Positions 14,917-23,190 of a stretch of 42,235 bases of DNA are shown here, piece by piece. The notes under the pieces were generated by a model that was not told the DNA's origin, did not search any database, and saw only the letters and a list, made by a program, of their open reading frames with translations. Every line of letters starts with the position of its first letter. Within the stretch, counting starts at the first letter, position 1. The DNA comes from Aliivibrio_A kagoshimensis (GTDB lineage: Bacteria; Pseudomonadota; Gammaproteobacteria; Enterobacterales; Vibrionaceae). The stretch is from NCBI RefSeq assembly GCF_050337105.1, contig NZ_JAKJSQ010000038.1, positions 1-42,235 on the forward strand, in the 5' to 3' direction. The position numbers were made by a program, and so were the translations under genes.

Positions 14917-16917
14917 ATGTTTCAAGACAACCCACTACTTGCTCAATTAAAGCAACAAATTAAAGAGAACATTCCTAAAAAAGAGGGAAAAGTAAAAGCA
15001 ACTGACCGTGGCTTTGGCTTTCTGGAATGTGATGATAAAACCAGTTATTTTATCCCACCACCATTTATGAAGAGTGTGATGCATGGCGACCGCATCAGTG
15101 CACTACTACGTACTAATAATGAGAAAGAGTCTGTTGAACCAGACACACTCATTGAACAAGCGGTGGCTCGTTTTATCGCCCGTATCAAATACAATAAAAA
15201 ACGTCTGATGGTGATGCCTGATCATCCGCAATTAACGGTTGCATTACCCGCTAAGACAAAGAAAGGGGTGAACCCTGAACGTCTTAATGAGGGAGACTGG
15301 GTTGTTGCTCAGCTTGTTCAACATCCTCTTAATGAGGGGGAGAGTCAGTTTCTTGCTCAAATCACGGAAAAAATCACCGACGCTGATGACAAAATTGCGC
15401 CTTGGTGGGTAACTTTGGCGCAAAATGATCTGCCCAACTCTGAGCCTGAAGGGATCGCGCAGTGGGCTATTCAAGACGACCCTGAACTGAATCGTGTTGA
15501 CATGACTCACCTCCCTTTTGTAACGATCGACGGTGCTTCCACCAAAGATATGGATGATGCGCTGTATATTCACAAAGAAGCCAATGGTGATTTTACTCTA
15601 TCCATTGCCATCGCCGATCCTACTGCTTATATCTCACCGAACGACCCTATGGATGTAGTGGCTCGTGAGCGCGGATATACCATTTATCTGCCTGGTCGTA
15701 ACATTCCAATGTTACCGCGTGAGTTAAGTGATGATCTCTGCTCACTCATCGATGGAGAAAAAAGACCCGCTATCTGTTGTACAGTGACAGTGAATGCTCA
15801 AGGTGTTATCCAAGATGACATTACCTTTGTAGCTGCGTGGATCCGCTCTCAGGCCCGATTAGCATATGATAATGTCTCAGACTACCTAGAAAACGGTTCG
15901 TGTGAATATTGGCAGCCAACGGAGACCATCGCTCAACAAGTTAACCAACTGCATGAATTTGCTCAAGCCAGGGCGGCTTGGCGTCAAGAGAACGCTGTAG
16001 TGTTCCCTGATCGCCCAGATTACCGATTCGAATTAAGCGAAGATAACGACGTTATAGCCATTCATGCCGACATGCGACGTAGTGCTAACCGTCTGGTTGA
16101 AGAAGCCATGGTTACCGCTAACATCTGTGCAGGTACTGTGCTTAAAAAGAGTTTCAATACTGGCGTATTTAATACCCACGCTGGTTTTAAACCTGAAAAA
16201 ATCGATACAGTACTGGAGCTTGTAAATGAAACGACTCCAACGCCTTTTGATAAAGAGTCTATAGCGACTTTAGAGGGTTTCAGTGCGTTGCGTCGTTGGT
16301 TAACCGCCTCTAGTAATGTCTATATCGACAACCGCATTAGAAAAATGCAGGCATACAGTGAAGTGGGTAATCAACCTGAACCTCACTTTGCTATGGGTCT
16401 ACCGGTATATGCCACATGGACATCACCTATCCGTAAATATGGCGACATGATTAACCATCGCTTACTTAAAGCCCACATCTTAAATAAAGATCCTATTCAG
16501 CTTCCTGATGATGTTGTTGGTAATGAGATGGCGCTTCACCGTAAGCATCACCGTATGGCTGAACGTTCCGTTACCGATTGGTTATATGTACGCACCCTAG
16601 CGGATGATGTAACCAAAGGCACCACGTTTACTGGTGAAATCTTTGATATTAACCGCGCAGGAATGCGAGTACGTCTGCTGGAGAATGGGGCGTCGGCTTT
16701 TATTCCTGGTTCCCTGATTGTTGCTAATAAAAAACGCCTAGAGTGCAGTGCAGATCTTGGCACCATCTCAATCGACTCGAACATCGAGTATAAGTTGGGT
16801 GACCAGTTTGAGTTAATCATCGCAGAGATAAAAGCGGAAACTCGTAGCTTGGTAGCAAAGCCGTGCAGAGCGTTCCCTGAACCAGTAGCGCCGGCTGAAC
16901 CGCCAGAAGAGACATAA
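14917..16917 (+). CDS. rnb: Exoribonuclease II
   Basis: A 666-residue 3'-to-5' exoribonuclease of the RNB family, degrading single-stranded RNA processively in the cytoplasm. It starts at MFQDNPLLAQLKQQI (ATG 14917), the conserved RNase II N-terminus; an open frame continues 15 codons further upstream but does not look native. A cold-shock-like domain includes KATDRGFGFLECDD (about 25-38). The catalytic RNB signature TIDGASTKDMDDALYI carries the Asp cluster for Mg binding, followed by YLPGRNIPMLPRELSDDLCSL. A C-terminal S1 domain starts near TFTGEIFDINRAGMRVRLLENG. It is slightly longer than the E. coli enzyme (644). Single gene with its own terminator. Confidence 0.96.
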   Translation: MFQDNPLLAQLKQQIKENIPKKEGKVKATDRGFGFLECDDKTSYFIPPPFMKSVMHGDRISALLRTNNEKESVEPDTLIEQAVARFIARIKYNKKRLMVMPDHPQLTVALPAKTKKGVNPERLNEGDWVVAQLVQHPLNEGESQFLAQITEKITDADDKIAPWWVTLAQNDLPNSEPEGIAQWAIQDDPELNRVDMTHLPFVTIDGASTKDMDDALYIHKEANGDFTLSIAIADPTAYISPNDPMDVVARERGYTIYLPGRNIPMLPRELSDDLCSLIDGEKRPAICCTVTVNAQGVIQDDITFVAAWIRSQARLAYDNVSDYLENGSCEYWQPTETIAQQVNQLHEFAQARAAWRQENAVVFPDRPDYRFELSEDNDVIAIHADMRRSANRLVEEAMVTANICAGTVLKKSFNTGVFNTHAGFKPEKIDTVLELVNETTPTPFDKESIATLEGFSALRRWLTASSNVYIDNRIRKMQAYSEVGNQPEPHFAMGLPVYATWTSPIRKYGDMINHRLLKAHILNKDPIQLPDDVVGNEMALHRKHHRMAERSVTDWLYVRTLADDVTKGTTFTGEIFDINRAGMRVRLLENGASAFIPGSLIVANKKRLECSADLGTISIDSNIEYKLGDQFELIIAEIKAETRSLVAKPCRAFPEPVAPAEPPEET

Positions 16918-16930
16918 CAGTAACAAAACA

Positions 16931-16955
16931 AGCCACCCTAGCAGGTGGCTTTTTT
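16931..16955 (+). terminator. Rho-independent terminator of rnb
   Basis: A 7-bp perfect stem (16931-16937 with 16944-16950), loop of 6, followed by a run of T residues, 13 bases after the stop codon. Confidence 0.9.
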
Positions 16956-17109
16956 ATGCTAATAGTAAATCTGTGCATAATCTTTTCGCCAAGACGGGCT
17001 GCAAAGTGACCCCTATCTAACTATGACGATCATTATCTATCCCTTACTCTTTTTAGGAGTAGTGTGGAGACACAAACATCCGTTTGCATTCTAATTGTAA
17101 GAGGTGATT

Positions 17110-17325
17110 ATGAGTCTGTTTTATGTTGATAAAAAAGAACAAGATAATGGCGATCATGAAATTCACACCGCAAATTGTACTCACAGCCCAGGGATAAAAA
17201 ACTGTGAACCACTTGGTTACCACACCGCCTGCAGTACTGCCCTGAGTGCTGCTAAAGAGATATTCCCTCAATCAAATGGTTGCTACTACTGCTCTTATTC
17301 AAGTTACACGTCAGAAGAGAAATAA
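17110..17325 (+). CDS. Small cysteine- and histidine-containing conserved protein
   Basis: A 71-residue protein. ATG 17110 is chosen because AGAGGTG lies just upstream; an in-frame GTG two codons earlier is inside the ribosome-binding site. The sequence has the pattern H-x-H-x3-C (HEIHTANC), then C at NCEPLG, C at HTACSTA, and SNGCYYCSYSS with CxxC. This recalls a widespread small-protein family of unknown function ending in SNGCYYCS. The cysteines and histidines could bind a metal; that is inference. It stands alone between rnb and a convergent diguanylate cyclase gene. No signal peptide. Confidence 0.75.
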   Translation: MSLFYVDKKEQDNGDHEIHTANCTHSPGIKNCEPLGYHTACSTALSAAKEIFPQSNGCYYCSYSSYTSEEK

Positions 17326-17367
17326 AAGCCATTCATGACGATCCAGTGGTTCGCCTCTAGGGGCGGC

Positions 17368-18375
17368 CTATCGAGTAATTTTACTCTGTTTAATGCGGTA
17401 CATATCTTTGTCCGCATAAGCGATCAAATCACTGAACTCACCAAGTTCACTCAATGCACAGCACCCCATCCCCACACTAGATGAAAAAATATATCCATTG
17501 ATGTTCAGTTCTTCATTTAATCTATGACTCAATTTGATATGGAAATCTTCAGCTTGATCTTTAGAAGAAAAACAACAAAAAGCCACAAACTCATCACCAC
17601 CATAACGTCCAATCTTCGCACTGCCTGCCATTGTCTCCCTTAATATATTCGCAACTTTAATTAAGGTGTCATCCCCTATTTGATGTCCATGAGTATCATT
17701 AATATATTTAAACTTATCAACATCGATAAAAAAGCACGCCAAAACGTTATCTGAAGCGGCTGAGTTATTGACTAGCGATGATACTTTAGTCAACAGAGCT
17801 CTGCGGTTATAGCAGTGGGTTAATGAATCACGATTAGCATGAAATTTCAGCTGATCCTCTTGCTCATATTTCTCTAAAGCAACAGAGTAAAGAGAAGCAA
17901 GTAAACCGGCTATTTCAAGTTCAAAAGGGAGCGGTGTTGATGGCTTATCACTATAAATGGCAAAAGTGCCTAGGACATGTTCATCTGATGAAATAATCGG
18001 CACAGACCAGCACGCACGGAGGTTCGCTTTTTGTGTTAAAGGTAAAAAAGGAGCCCAATTAGGGTGCTTATTAATATCATCAACAATCACTGGTCTTTTT
18101 AAAAAAGCAGCAGCACCGCAAGAGCCAACATGTTCACCGATCCCGACGCCTTCAATAGCCTGATTATAAAATTCAGGGAGGTTAGGTGCAAACTCTAGGT
18201 GCAAGGTCTGATTGTGAGGATTTAACAGTAAAATAGAGGCTTTTCTTTCACCAAAAAGTCGTTCAGTTAAACTCACAATTTTTCTATTTAGTGTGGGGCG
18301 ATCCATGCCAAGAGCAAGTTTACGTAATAACACGTTTATTGAGCGATGCCCATCAAGTAAAAATTTATTTTCCAT
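17368..18375 (-). CDS. GAF-domain diguanylate cyclase
   Basis: A 335-residue protein with an N-terminal GAF sensor domain (about 25-165, including VGSCGAAAFLKRPVIVDD and ACWSVPIISSDEHVLGTFAIY) and a C-terminal GGDEF domain (about 178-332). The catalytic motif GGDEF is intact (259-263), preceded by DSLTHCYNRRAL and FFIDVDKFKYINDTHGHQIGDD, so it should make cyclic di-GMP. The inhibitory I-site RxxD, expected five residues before GGDEF, reads AGSA, so product inhibition through that site is unlikely. There is no membrane segment, so it is probably cytosolic and responds to a small ligand. Monocistronic; the ribosome-binding site is weak. Confidence 0.93.
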   Translation of the reverse strand: MENKFLLDGHRSINVLLRKLALGMDRPTLNRKIVSLTERLFGERKASILLLNPHNQTLHLEFAPNLPEFYNQAIEGVGIGEHVGSCGAAAFLKRPVIVDDINKHPNWAPFLPLTQKANLRACWSVPIISSDEHVLGTFAIYSDKPSTPLPFELEIAGLLASLYSVALEKYEQEDQLKFHANRDSLTHCYNRRALLTKVSSLVNNSAASDNVLACFFIDVDKFKYINDTHGHQIGDDTLIKVANILRETMAGSAKIGRYGGDEFVAFCCFSSKDQAEDFHIKLSHRLNEELNINGYIFSSSVGMGCCALSELGEFSDLIAYADKDMYRIKQSKITR

Positions 18376-18866
18376 GCGAGCTACTTTTATTAATGATGCA
18401 TGATTTTAACATTAACAAGCATAGTCTGTGCTCGCCACTTTAGAGGTATTTTTATCCTTTTCAGTATAAATGACGAATCTATGTCTCTCGATTAACGTGA
18501 GTAAATTCAAATCGCATCTCTTTTTGATACTTTTCACATTACGTAACGAATTATTTACCATTCACTACTAATATTCTATAAAACACCCAATATTCATTGT
18601 TTTACTCTATAAATCACCGAGTTTACCTCTAGTAAGTCAAACCTAATCAGCAACATAAAGCACACTATAAAGAACATTTTTCTTTACACTATAAAAACAA
18701 TGCATTAGCTACTTAGTCAGCTATTAGCTCGCTCAATGATTAAAAAAGCAGCAATTGACCACGCTGATAGCACAAAAACCAGATTTTTCCTCTTTTAGGG
18801 CTTTAATCTATAACCACAAACTGTTTTAATTGTCACTAACGCGGCGTGATTAATTACTTTTATAAA

Positions 18867-18884
18867 TGTACACCAAAGTGTACA
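18867..18884. promoter_or_regulatory. TyrR-like box 1
   Basis: TGTACACCAAAGTGTACA is a perfect palindrome fitting the TyrR box layout TGTAAA-N6-TTTACA with one change in each half. It lies 64 bases upstream of the NSS transporter start. Confidence 0.55.
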
Positions 18885-18896
18885 AATTTATTTACA
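18879..18896. promoter_or_regulatory. TyrR-like box 2, overlapping box 1
   Basis: TGTACA-AATTTA-TTTACA matches the TyrR consensus at all but one defined base and shares its left half-site (18879-18884) with box 1. Tandem boxes near a promoter are typical of TyrR-controlled aromatic amino acid transport genes. Confidence 0.55.
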
Positions 18897-18947
18897 CCCA
18901 CTTTCTGACGCCGACTGAAAGTTAAACTACACATATATGGAGATACC

Positions 18948-20381
18948 GTGGATAAATCGACTACAGCCCCAAAACCTCGTGATACGTGGGGCTCGAAACT
19001 TGGATTCGTAATGGCCGCAGCTGGATCAGCTGTTGGTTTAGGTAACATTTGGAAATTTCCTTACACAGCAGGTGAAAGTGGCGGCGGCGCGTTTGTTGCG
19101 ATCTACTTGTTGTTTGTTATTACTATCGGTTTTAGTGTCATGCTTACTGAGTTTGCAGTAGGCCGTAAAACAGGTCTTTCTGCTGTAGGTGCATTTAAAT
19201 CAACTGACCGTCGCTGGAGCTTCATTGGTGTTATCGGCGTAATGAGTGGTCTGTTGATCATGGGCTTCTACCCGGTTGTGGGTGGTTGGTCTATTGCTTA
19301 CATCTATAAGATTGCGACTGGCCTATTAAGCACACCTGATGCTATTGGCGATAGTTTTGGTAACTTTATCTCTAACCCTGTAGAACCATTAATGTGGATG
19401 GGGCTATACCTTCTATTGAATATCTTCATTGTTATTAAAGGTATCTCTGGCGGTATTGAGAAAGCGGGCAAAGTATTAATGCCTTTGCTGTTCGTTATTC
19501 TTGTTGTGGTTGCAGTGAAAGGTTTAAGCCTTCCAGGTGCAAGCGCGGGTCTTGAGTTCCTATTCAAACCTGACTTCTCTAAAGTAGACAGCAGCACCAT
19601 TTTAGCGGCTCTTGGTCAAGCGTTTTTCTCACTAAGCTTAGGTATGGGTTGTATGATCACATACGGTAGCTATCTGAAGAAGAAAGAGAACCTTGTTCAA
19701 ACAACAGCCATGGTTACAGCACTTGATACGGGTGTTGCTATCCTAGCTGGTGTGGCGATGTTCCCTGCAATGTTTGCATTTGGTATGGCTCCTGCTGCTG
19801 GCCCTGGTTTAGTGTTTGTGGTGGTTCCTCAACTGTTCGCTGAAATGGGTGGTATTGTTGGTCTACTGTTCGCATTGATGTTCTTTGTTGCACTGAGTGT
19901 TGCAGCATTAACGTCATCAGTTTCACTGCTTGAAGTTGTGGTTTCTTACCTTATCGATGAGAAAGGCATGAAGCGTTCTACTGCCGTATTCTCAGCAAGT
20001 GCTGTAATGGCTTCACTTTGTGTGTTTGCTTCTCTATCACTTGGTGGCGTTGGTCCAACACTATTTGGTACTGGTGCATTTGATATCTTTGACTTGTTAA
20101 CGGATAAAATCTTCCTCGCGGTTGGTGGTATGCTTCTATGTATCTTCGCTGGTTGGAGACTTAACCGTGCAGATCTTGAGAAAGAGATCACTAACGACGG
20201 TAAAGTGTCATTCCCTCTATTTGGTTTGTGGTACAACTTAGTTAAGTATGTAATCCCAGTTGCTATTGCTATCGTTGCTATCGCAGGTGTTAAAGCCGGC
20301 TTTGACAGTGGTAAAGGCGAAATCATGTTAGTGGGACTTGGTATTATTGCTCTTGCTGGACTCGCTTCTAAGAAACTGTAA
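18948..20381 (+). CDS. Sodium-dependent transporter, NSS (SNF) family, possibly for an aromatic amino acid
   Basis: A 477-residue inner-membrane symporter of the neurotransmitter:sodium symporter family, with about 12 hydrophobic helices. The signature GSAVGLGNIWKFPYTAGESG at the first helix includes the unwound Na+/substrate segment. ITYGSYLKKKENL and LTSSVSLLEVVVSYLIDE are also typical. Characterised bacterial members include TnaT (tryptophan), Tyt1 (tyrosine), MhsT and LeuT. The two TyrR-like boxes upstream favour an aromatic substrate, but substrate cannot be fixed from sequence alone. GTG start with GGAG five bases before it. Single gene followed by a strong terminator. Confidence 0.93.
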   Translation: MDKSTTAPKPRDTWGSKLGFVMAAAGSAVGLGNIWKFPYTAGESGGGAFVAIYLLFVITIGFSVMLTEFAVGRKTGLSAVGAFKSTDRRWSFIGVIGVMSGLLIMGFYPVVGGWSIAYIYKIATGLLSTPDAIGDSFGNFISNPVEPLMWMGLYLLLNIFIVIKGISGGIEKAGKVLMPLLFVILVVVAVKGLSLPGASAGLEFLFKPDFSKVDSSTILAALGQAFFSLSLGMGCMITYGSYLKKKENLVQTTAMVTALDTGVAILAGVAMFPAMFAFGMAPAAGPGLVFVVVPQLFAEMGGIVGLLFALMFFVALSVAALTSSVSLLEVVVSYLIDEKGMKRSTAVFSASAVMASLCVFASLSLGGVGPTLFGTGAFDIFDLLTDKIFLAVGGMLLCIFAGWRLNRADLEKEITNDGKVSFPLFGLWYNLVKYVIPVAIAIVAIAGVKAGFDSGKGEIMLVGLGIIALAGLASKKL

Positions 20382-20411
20382 GCGCGTTACCAAATAACAC
20401 CGTATAAAAAA

Positions 20412-20444
20412 AGCGAGAAACTATTTGGTTTCTCGCTTTTTTTT
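20412..20444. terminator. Bidirectional terminator between the NSS transporter and rsuA
   Basis: A stem of at least 9 bp (20413-20421 with 20428-20436) plus flanking A/T pairs, with T-runs on both sides when read in either direction. It serves two convergent genes. Confidence 0.9.
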
Positions 20445-20457
20445 ATCACCAACGCGC

Positions 20458-21153
20458 TTACTCTTCCACATTAAACGATGCTATTTCTTCTTTCGATAAG
20501 TAGCGCCACTCACCACTTTTCACATCTAACCGTACGTCACCAATCTGCTCACGATGTAGCGTTTGGACACGATTACCGACAGCAGCAAACATTCGTTTAA
20601 CTTGGTGAAATTTCCCTTCTGTGATCGTCAATAGCACTTCGGTTGGGCTTACCACATCAACAATAGCTGGCAAGGTCAATCGATCCTCTCCTTGCAGCTG
20701 TACTCCCTGTAAAAATGCAGCAGGAATAGCATCACAAAGGGGGCGAGTTAACCCAACGCGGTACACTTTTTTACACTGTTTAGTCGGTATCGTAATATTG
20801 TAAGACCAGCGTCCATCATCAGTGATCAATACTAAGCCTGTCGTATCTGCATCAAGACGTCCCGCAATGTGCAGTTCAGTTTTGTTTTCTATGTCAATAT
20901 GATTGAACAGTGATGGGTAACGCTCATCAATGTTTGAACAGATGGTATCAACCGGTTTGTGCATTAAAAGATAACGAAAAGCTCGTGCAATCAATGGCGT
21001 TTCATTAAGCCATATCTGGTTGTTCTCATGTACTTGAGTTGCTTCATTAATGATTGGACGACCATTTACACTCACAGCCCCCGCATGAATAACCTTAAGA
21101 GCTTCACTTTTGGTTAACGCTGTACTTTTGCACACAAACTTATCAAGTCGCAT
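20458..21153 (-). CDS. rsuA: 16S rRNA pseudouridine synthase RsuA
   Basis: A 231-residue pseudouridine synthase, in the family that modifies U516 of 16S rRNA. The start is placed at ATG 21153 (MRLDKFVCKSTALTKSEA), the normal N-terminus of the S4 RNA-binding domain (about 1-55); the frame is open six codons further. The catalytic motif AGRLDADTTGLVLITDDG contains the nucleophile D101. The later KVYRVGL and EGKFHQVKRMFAAVGNRV blocks are typical of the RsuA/RluB/E/F group. The start lies two bases after the stop of the upstream acetyltransferase gene, so the two are translationally coupled. Confidence 0.93.
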   Translation of the reverse strand: MRLDKFVCKSTALTKSEALKVIHAGAVSVNGRPIINEATQVHENNQIWLNETPLIARAFRYLLMHKPVDTICSNIDERYPSLFNHIDIENKTELHIAGRLDADTTGLVLITDDGRWSYNITIPTKQCKKVYRVGLTRPLCDAIPAAFLQGVQLQGEDRLTLPAIVDVVSPTEVLLTITEGKFHQVKRMFAAVGNRVQTLHREQIGDVRLDVKSGEWRYLSKEEIASFNVEE

Positions 21154-21155
21154 AA

Positions 21156-21671
21156 TCAGCAGTAAATCCAATATCGAGCTAGTGGGTTGGGAAACACCTT
21201 ACCCATCACAATATCTTCCAGCTCTCCATCAGATGCTTCGATGATTTTACGTGAGGCAATATTATCCTCATCAGCTGTCACTAACACGCGAAATAACCCT
21301 AGCGCTTTCGCCTTTGCAAGTGCCAATTTCAACATTGTTTTACCATGGCCTAAACGACGAAATGATGGCGCAATATCATAGCCAATGTGACCCGCTTCTA
21401 GTGATAAAAACTCACTATCAATATTATGTCGAACACGAATTGCACCCACAATCGACTTATCGCTATTCACTAACCAATAGTGGCTACAAGGGACATACCC
21501 CTCTTTTAAGTTCACCCCTCTCTCTTCATCCGTTAAACGTTGAACGTAATGCGAAAAATTGGTTTTACCATCCAGGTAGTACTCCCCATTCTCTGGATCA
21601 TTATGGATATAATCATCACAAAATGATGAGAATTCAGCTTCGAAGAATAACGACGGGGCAATTAACTGCAT
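21156..21671 (-). CDS. GNAT-family N-acetyltransferase
   Basis: A 171-residue acetyltransferase. The acetyl-CoA-binding motif A is visible as HIGYDIAPSFRRLGHGKTMLKLAL (the RxxGxG/A loop), preceded by the beta strand WLVNSDKSIVGAIRVRHN and followed by VLVTADEDNIASRKIIEASDGE. It probably transfers an acetyl group to an amine on a small molecule or protein; the acceptor is unknown. A strong AAAGGAG precedes the start, and the gene is followed without a gap by rsuA. Confidence 0.9.
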   Translation of the reverse strand: MQLIAPSLFFEAEFSSFCDDYIHNDPENGEYYLDGKTNFSHYVQRLTDEERGVNLKEGYVPCSHYWLVNSDKSIVGAIRVRHNIDSEFLSLEAGHIGYDIAPSFRRLGHGKTMLKLALAKAKALGLFRVLVTADEDNIASRKIIEASDGELEDIVMGKVFPNPLARYWIYC

Positions 21672-22095
21672 CTGAGTGCTCCTTTAACGTTTTGAATAAT
21701 CACATTATCATACAGTTGATTGATTTCGGTAGTGGTTTGCTTCTTTAACCTACACAATAATCTGGCGAATTTCTCTGCACACTTAGTGAATGTTTTCAAT
21801 ATTGAGCCAATACCGTTTTAAAATGCCCTATTATCGTCTGTTCTAACTACCCATCTCCTCGTTTAATTGATAGCACTATCATAAATTCATGCAGAACTTA
21901 ACATCTTAGTTACACTTAATGTATCGGGTTCTATCAAGATTAATCACTAAATAGCACTGCATTTACAGCAAAATGGCACGATGCTATGAGGAATTTAAGA
22001 ACAGTGTTTCATAGCACTCTTTTTCTCAAATAATGAATATGTGTGATTAGCGATATTACCTTTGACGTTTAACGTAGCATCAAGAGGAGCTTGAG
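21672..22095. other. Regulatory region between the GNAT/rsuA operon and the BCAA dehydrogenase operon
   Basis: 424 bases between divergent operons. It holds three same-strand copies of ATAGCACT (21870-21877, 21951-21958, 22011-22018) and a relaxed LiuR-like site at 22061-22078. The first copy sits in the palindrome GATAGCACTATC-like context. No gene was seen. Confidence 0.5.
22061..22078. promoter_or_regulatory. Relaxed LiuR-like site before the BCAA dehydrogenase operon
   Basis: TTGACG-TTTA-ACGTAG (22062-22077) resembles the TTGACG-N3-ACGTAA motif found at the liu/ivd and etf promoters, but has one extra central base and one mismatch. It sits just upstream of the ribosome-binding site of the E1-alpha gene, where a bound repressor would block transcription. 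Weaker than the other three copies. Confidence 0.4.
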
Positions 22096-23190
22096 ATGAA
22101 TATTCAGGCATTACCCATGCATCGTTTTATCGACCACCATGGTGAACTCGTCGCTGAACTACCAGATTGGGCAGATTCACAGCGATTACTTGGTTTTTAT
22201 TGTGACATGGTATTGACTCGCACTTATGACAACAAAGCGATAGCACTACAACGCACTGGAAAGCTTGGTACCTACCCGTCCCATTTAGGTGCTGAAGCCA
22301 TCGGCATCGCTATTGGCCGTGCATTGCATACCCATGATGTCTTTATCCCCTATTACCGCGATATGCCTGCCATGTGGGCACGGGGCATTCCGATGGAAAA
22401 GAATTTACAATACTGGGGGGGCGATGAACGTGGCAGTGATTTTAGTGCCGATAATCATCAATCCCACTGCCGAGACTTGCCTTTCTGTGTCCCGATTGCA
22501 ACCCAATGTACTCATGCCGTTGGTGTCGCTTCAGCACTGAAAATCTCTGGTCAACATCAAGCTGCCTTGGTGGTTTGTGGAGACGGTGCGACCTCTAAAG
22601 GTGACTTTCTCGAATCCATTAACTGCGCAGGAGCTTGGAATATTCCTCTAGTTTTTGTTGTCAACAATAACCAGTGGGCGATTTCGGTGCCACGTAGCCT
22701 GCAGTGCGGGGCTGAATTTTTAGCTGAAAAGGCCAAAGGGGCAGGTATCCCTGGCCTGACCGTAGACGGTAATGATGTGGTCGCAATGTTCGATGCTGTT
22801 CAAACGAGTGTTGACCGCGCCCGAAAAGGCAAAGGGGCTACACTTATTGAAGCAATCAGTTATCGGCTAAGTGATCACACAACCGCTGATGATGCCAGTC
22901 GCTACCGCAGTGATGATGAACTGCAACAAGCATGGCAATACGAACCTATTAACCGCTTAAAATCTTACCTTATCAAGCAGCAGCTTTGGAGTGTTCCACA
23001 AGATGAACTGCTGCATGAAGAGTGCAAAGAGGAGGTAGAGAAAGCCGTCACCCGTTATCTCGCACTCTCTGTTCAAGCCCCAGAAACCTCTTTTGATTAC
23101 CTATATGAAACCTTACCAAGTGAACTGCAGCAACAGCGTGATGAGCTAATCAATAAAGCGATGCGCATGCAAGGGGGAAAGAATGGCTGA
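22096..23190 (+). CDS. bkdA1: Branched-chain 2-oxo acid dehydrogenase E1 alpha subunit
   Basis: A 364-residue thiamine-diphosphate subunit that, with E1-beta, decarboxylates 2-oxoisovalerate, 2-oxoisocaproate and 2-oxo-3-methylvalerate. The ThDP/Mg signature runs from GDG (162-164) to NNN (190-192): CGDGATSKGDFLES followed by WNIPLVFVVNNN. Further motifs are SHLGAEAIGIAIGRAL, IPYYRDMPAMWARG and SYRLSDHTTADDASRYR, the phosphorylation-loop region in mammalian homologues. By sequence alone it could be a pyruvate dehydrogenase E1-alpha. The surrounding BCAA island makes branched-chain substrates much more likely. Good AGAGGAG ribosome-binding site; first gene of a three-gene overlapping operon. 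Confidence 0.9.
   Translation: MNIQALPMHRFIDHHGELVAELPDWADSQRLLGFYCDMVLTRTYDNKAIALQRTGKLGTYPSHLGAEAIGIAIGRALHTHDVFIPYYRDMPAMWARGIPMEKNLQYWGGDERGSDFSADNHQSHCRDLPFCVPIATQCTHAVGVASALKISGQHQAALVVCGDGATSKGDFLESINCAGAWNIPLVFVVNNNQWAISVPRSLQCGAEFLAEKAKGAGIPGLTVDGNDVVAMFDAVQTSVDRARKGKGATLIEAISYRLSDHTTADDASRYRSDDELQQAWQYEPINRLKSYLIKQQLWSVPQDELLHEECKEEVEKAVTRYLALSVQAPETSFDYLYETLPSELQQQRDELINKAMRMQGGKNG

Larger units (their letters stand above)
18376..18947. other. Long intergenic region between the diguanylate cyclase and NSS transporter genes
   Basis: About 570 AT-rich bases between divergent genes. The only structured element seen is the pair of TyrR-like boxes at 18867-18896. No small gene or RNA could be supported in the rest. 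Confidence 0.5.

Noticed and set aside
21974..21990. Sigma-54-like promoter (TGGCAC) upstream of the bkd operon
   Set aside because: The essential GC of the -12 element is absent at the required spacing (TG instead), so the match is only to the -24 half.
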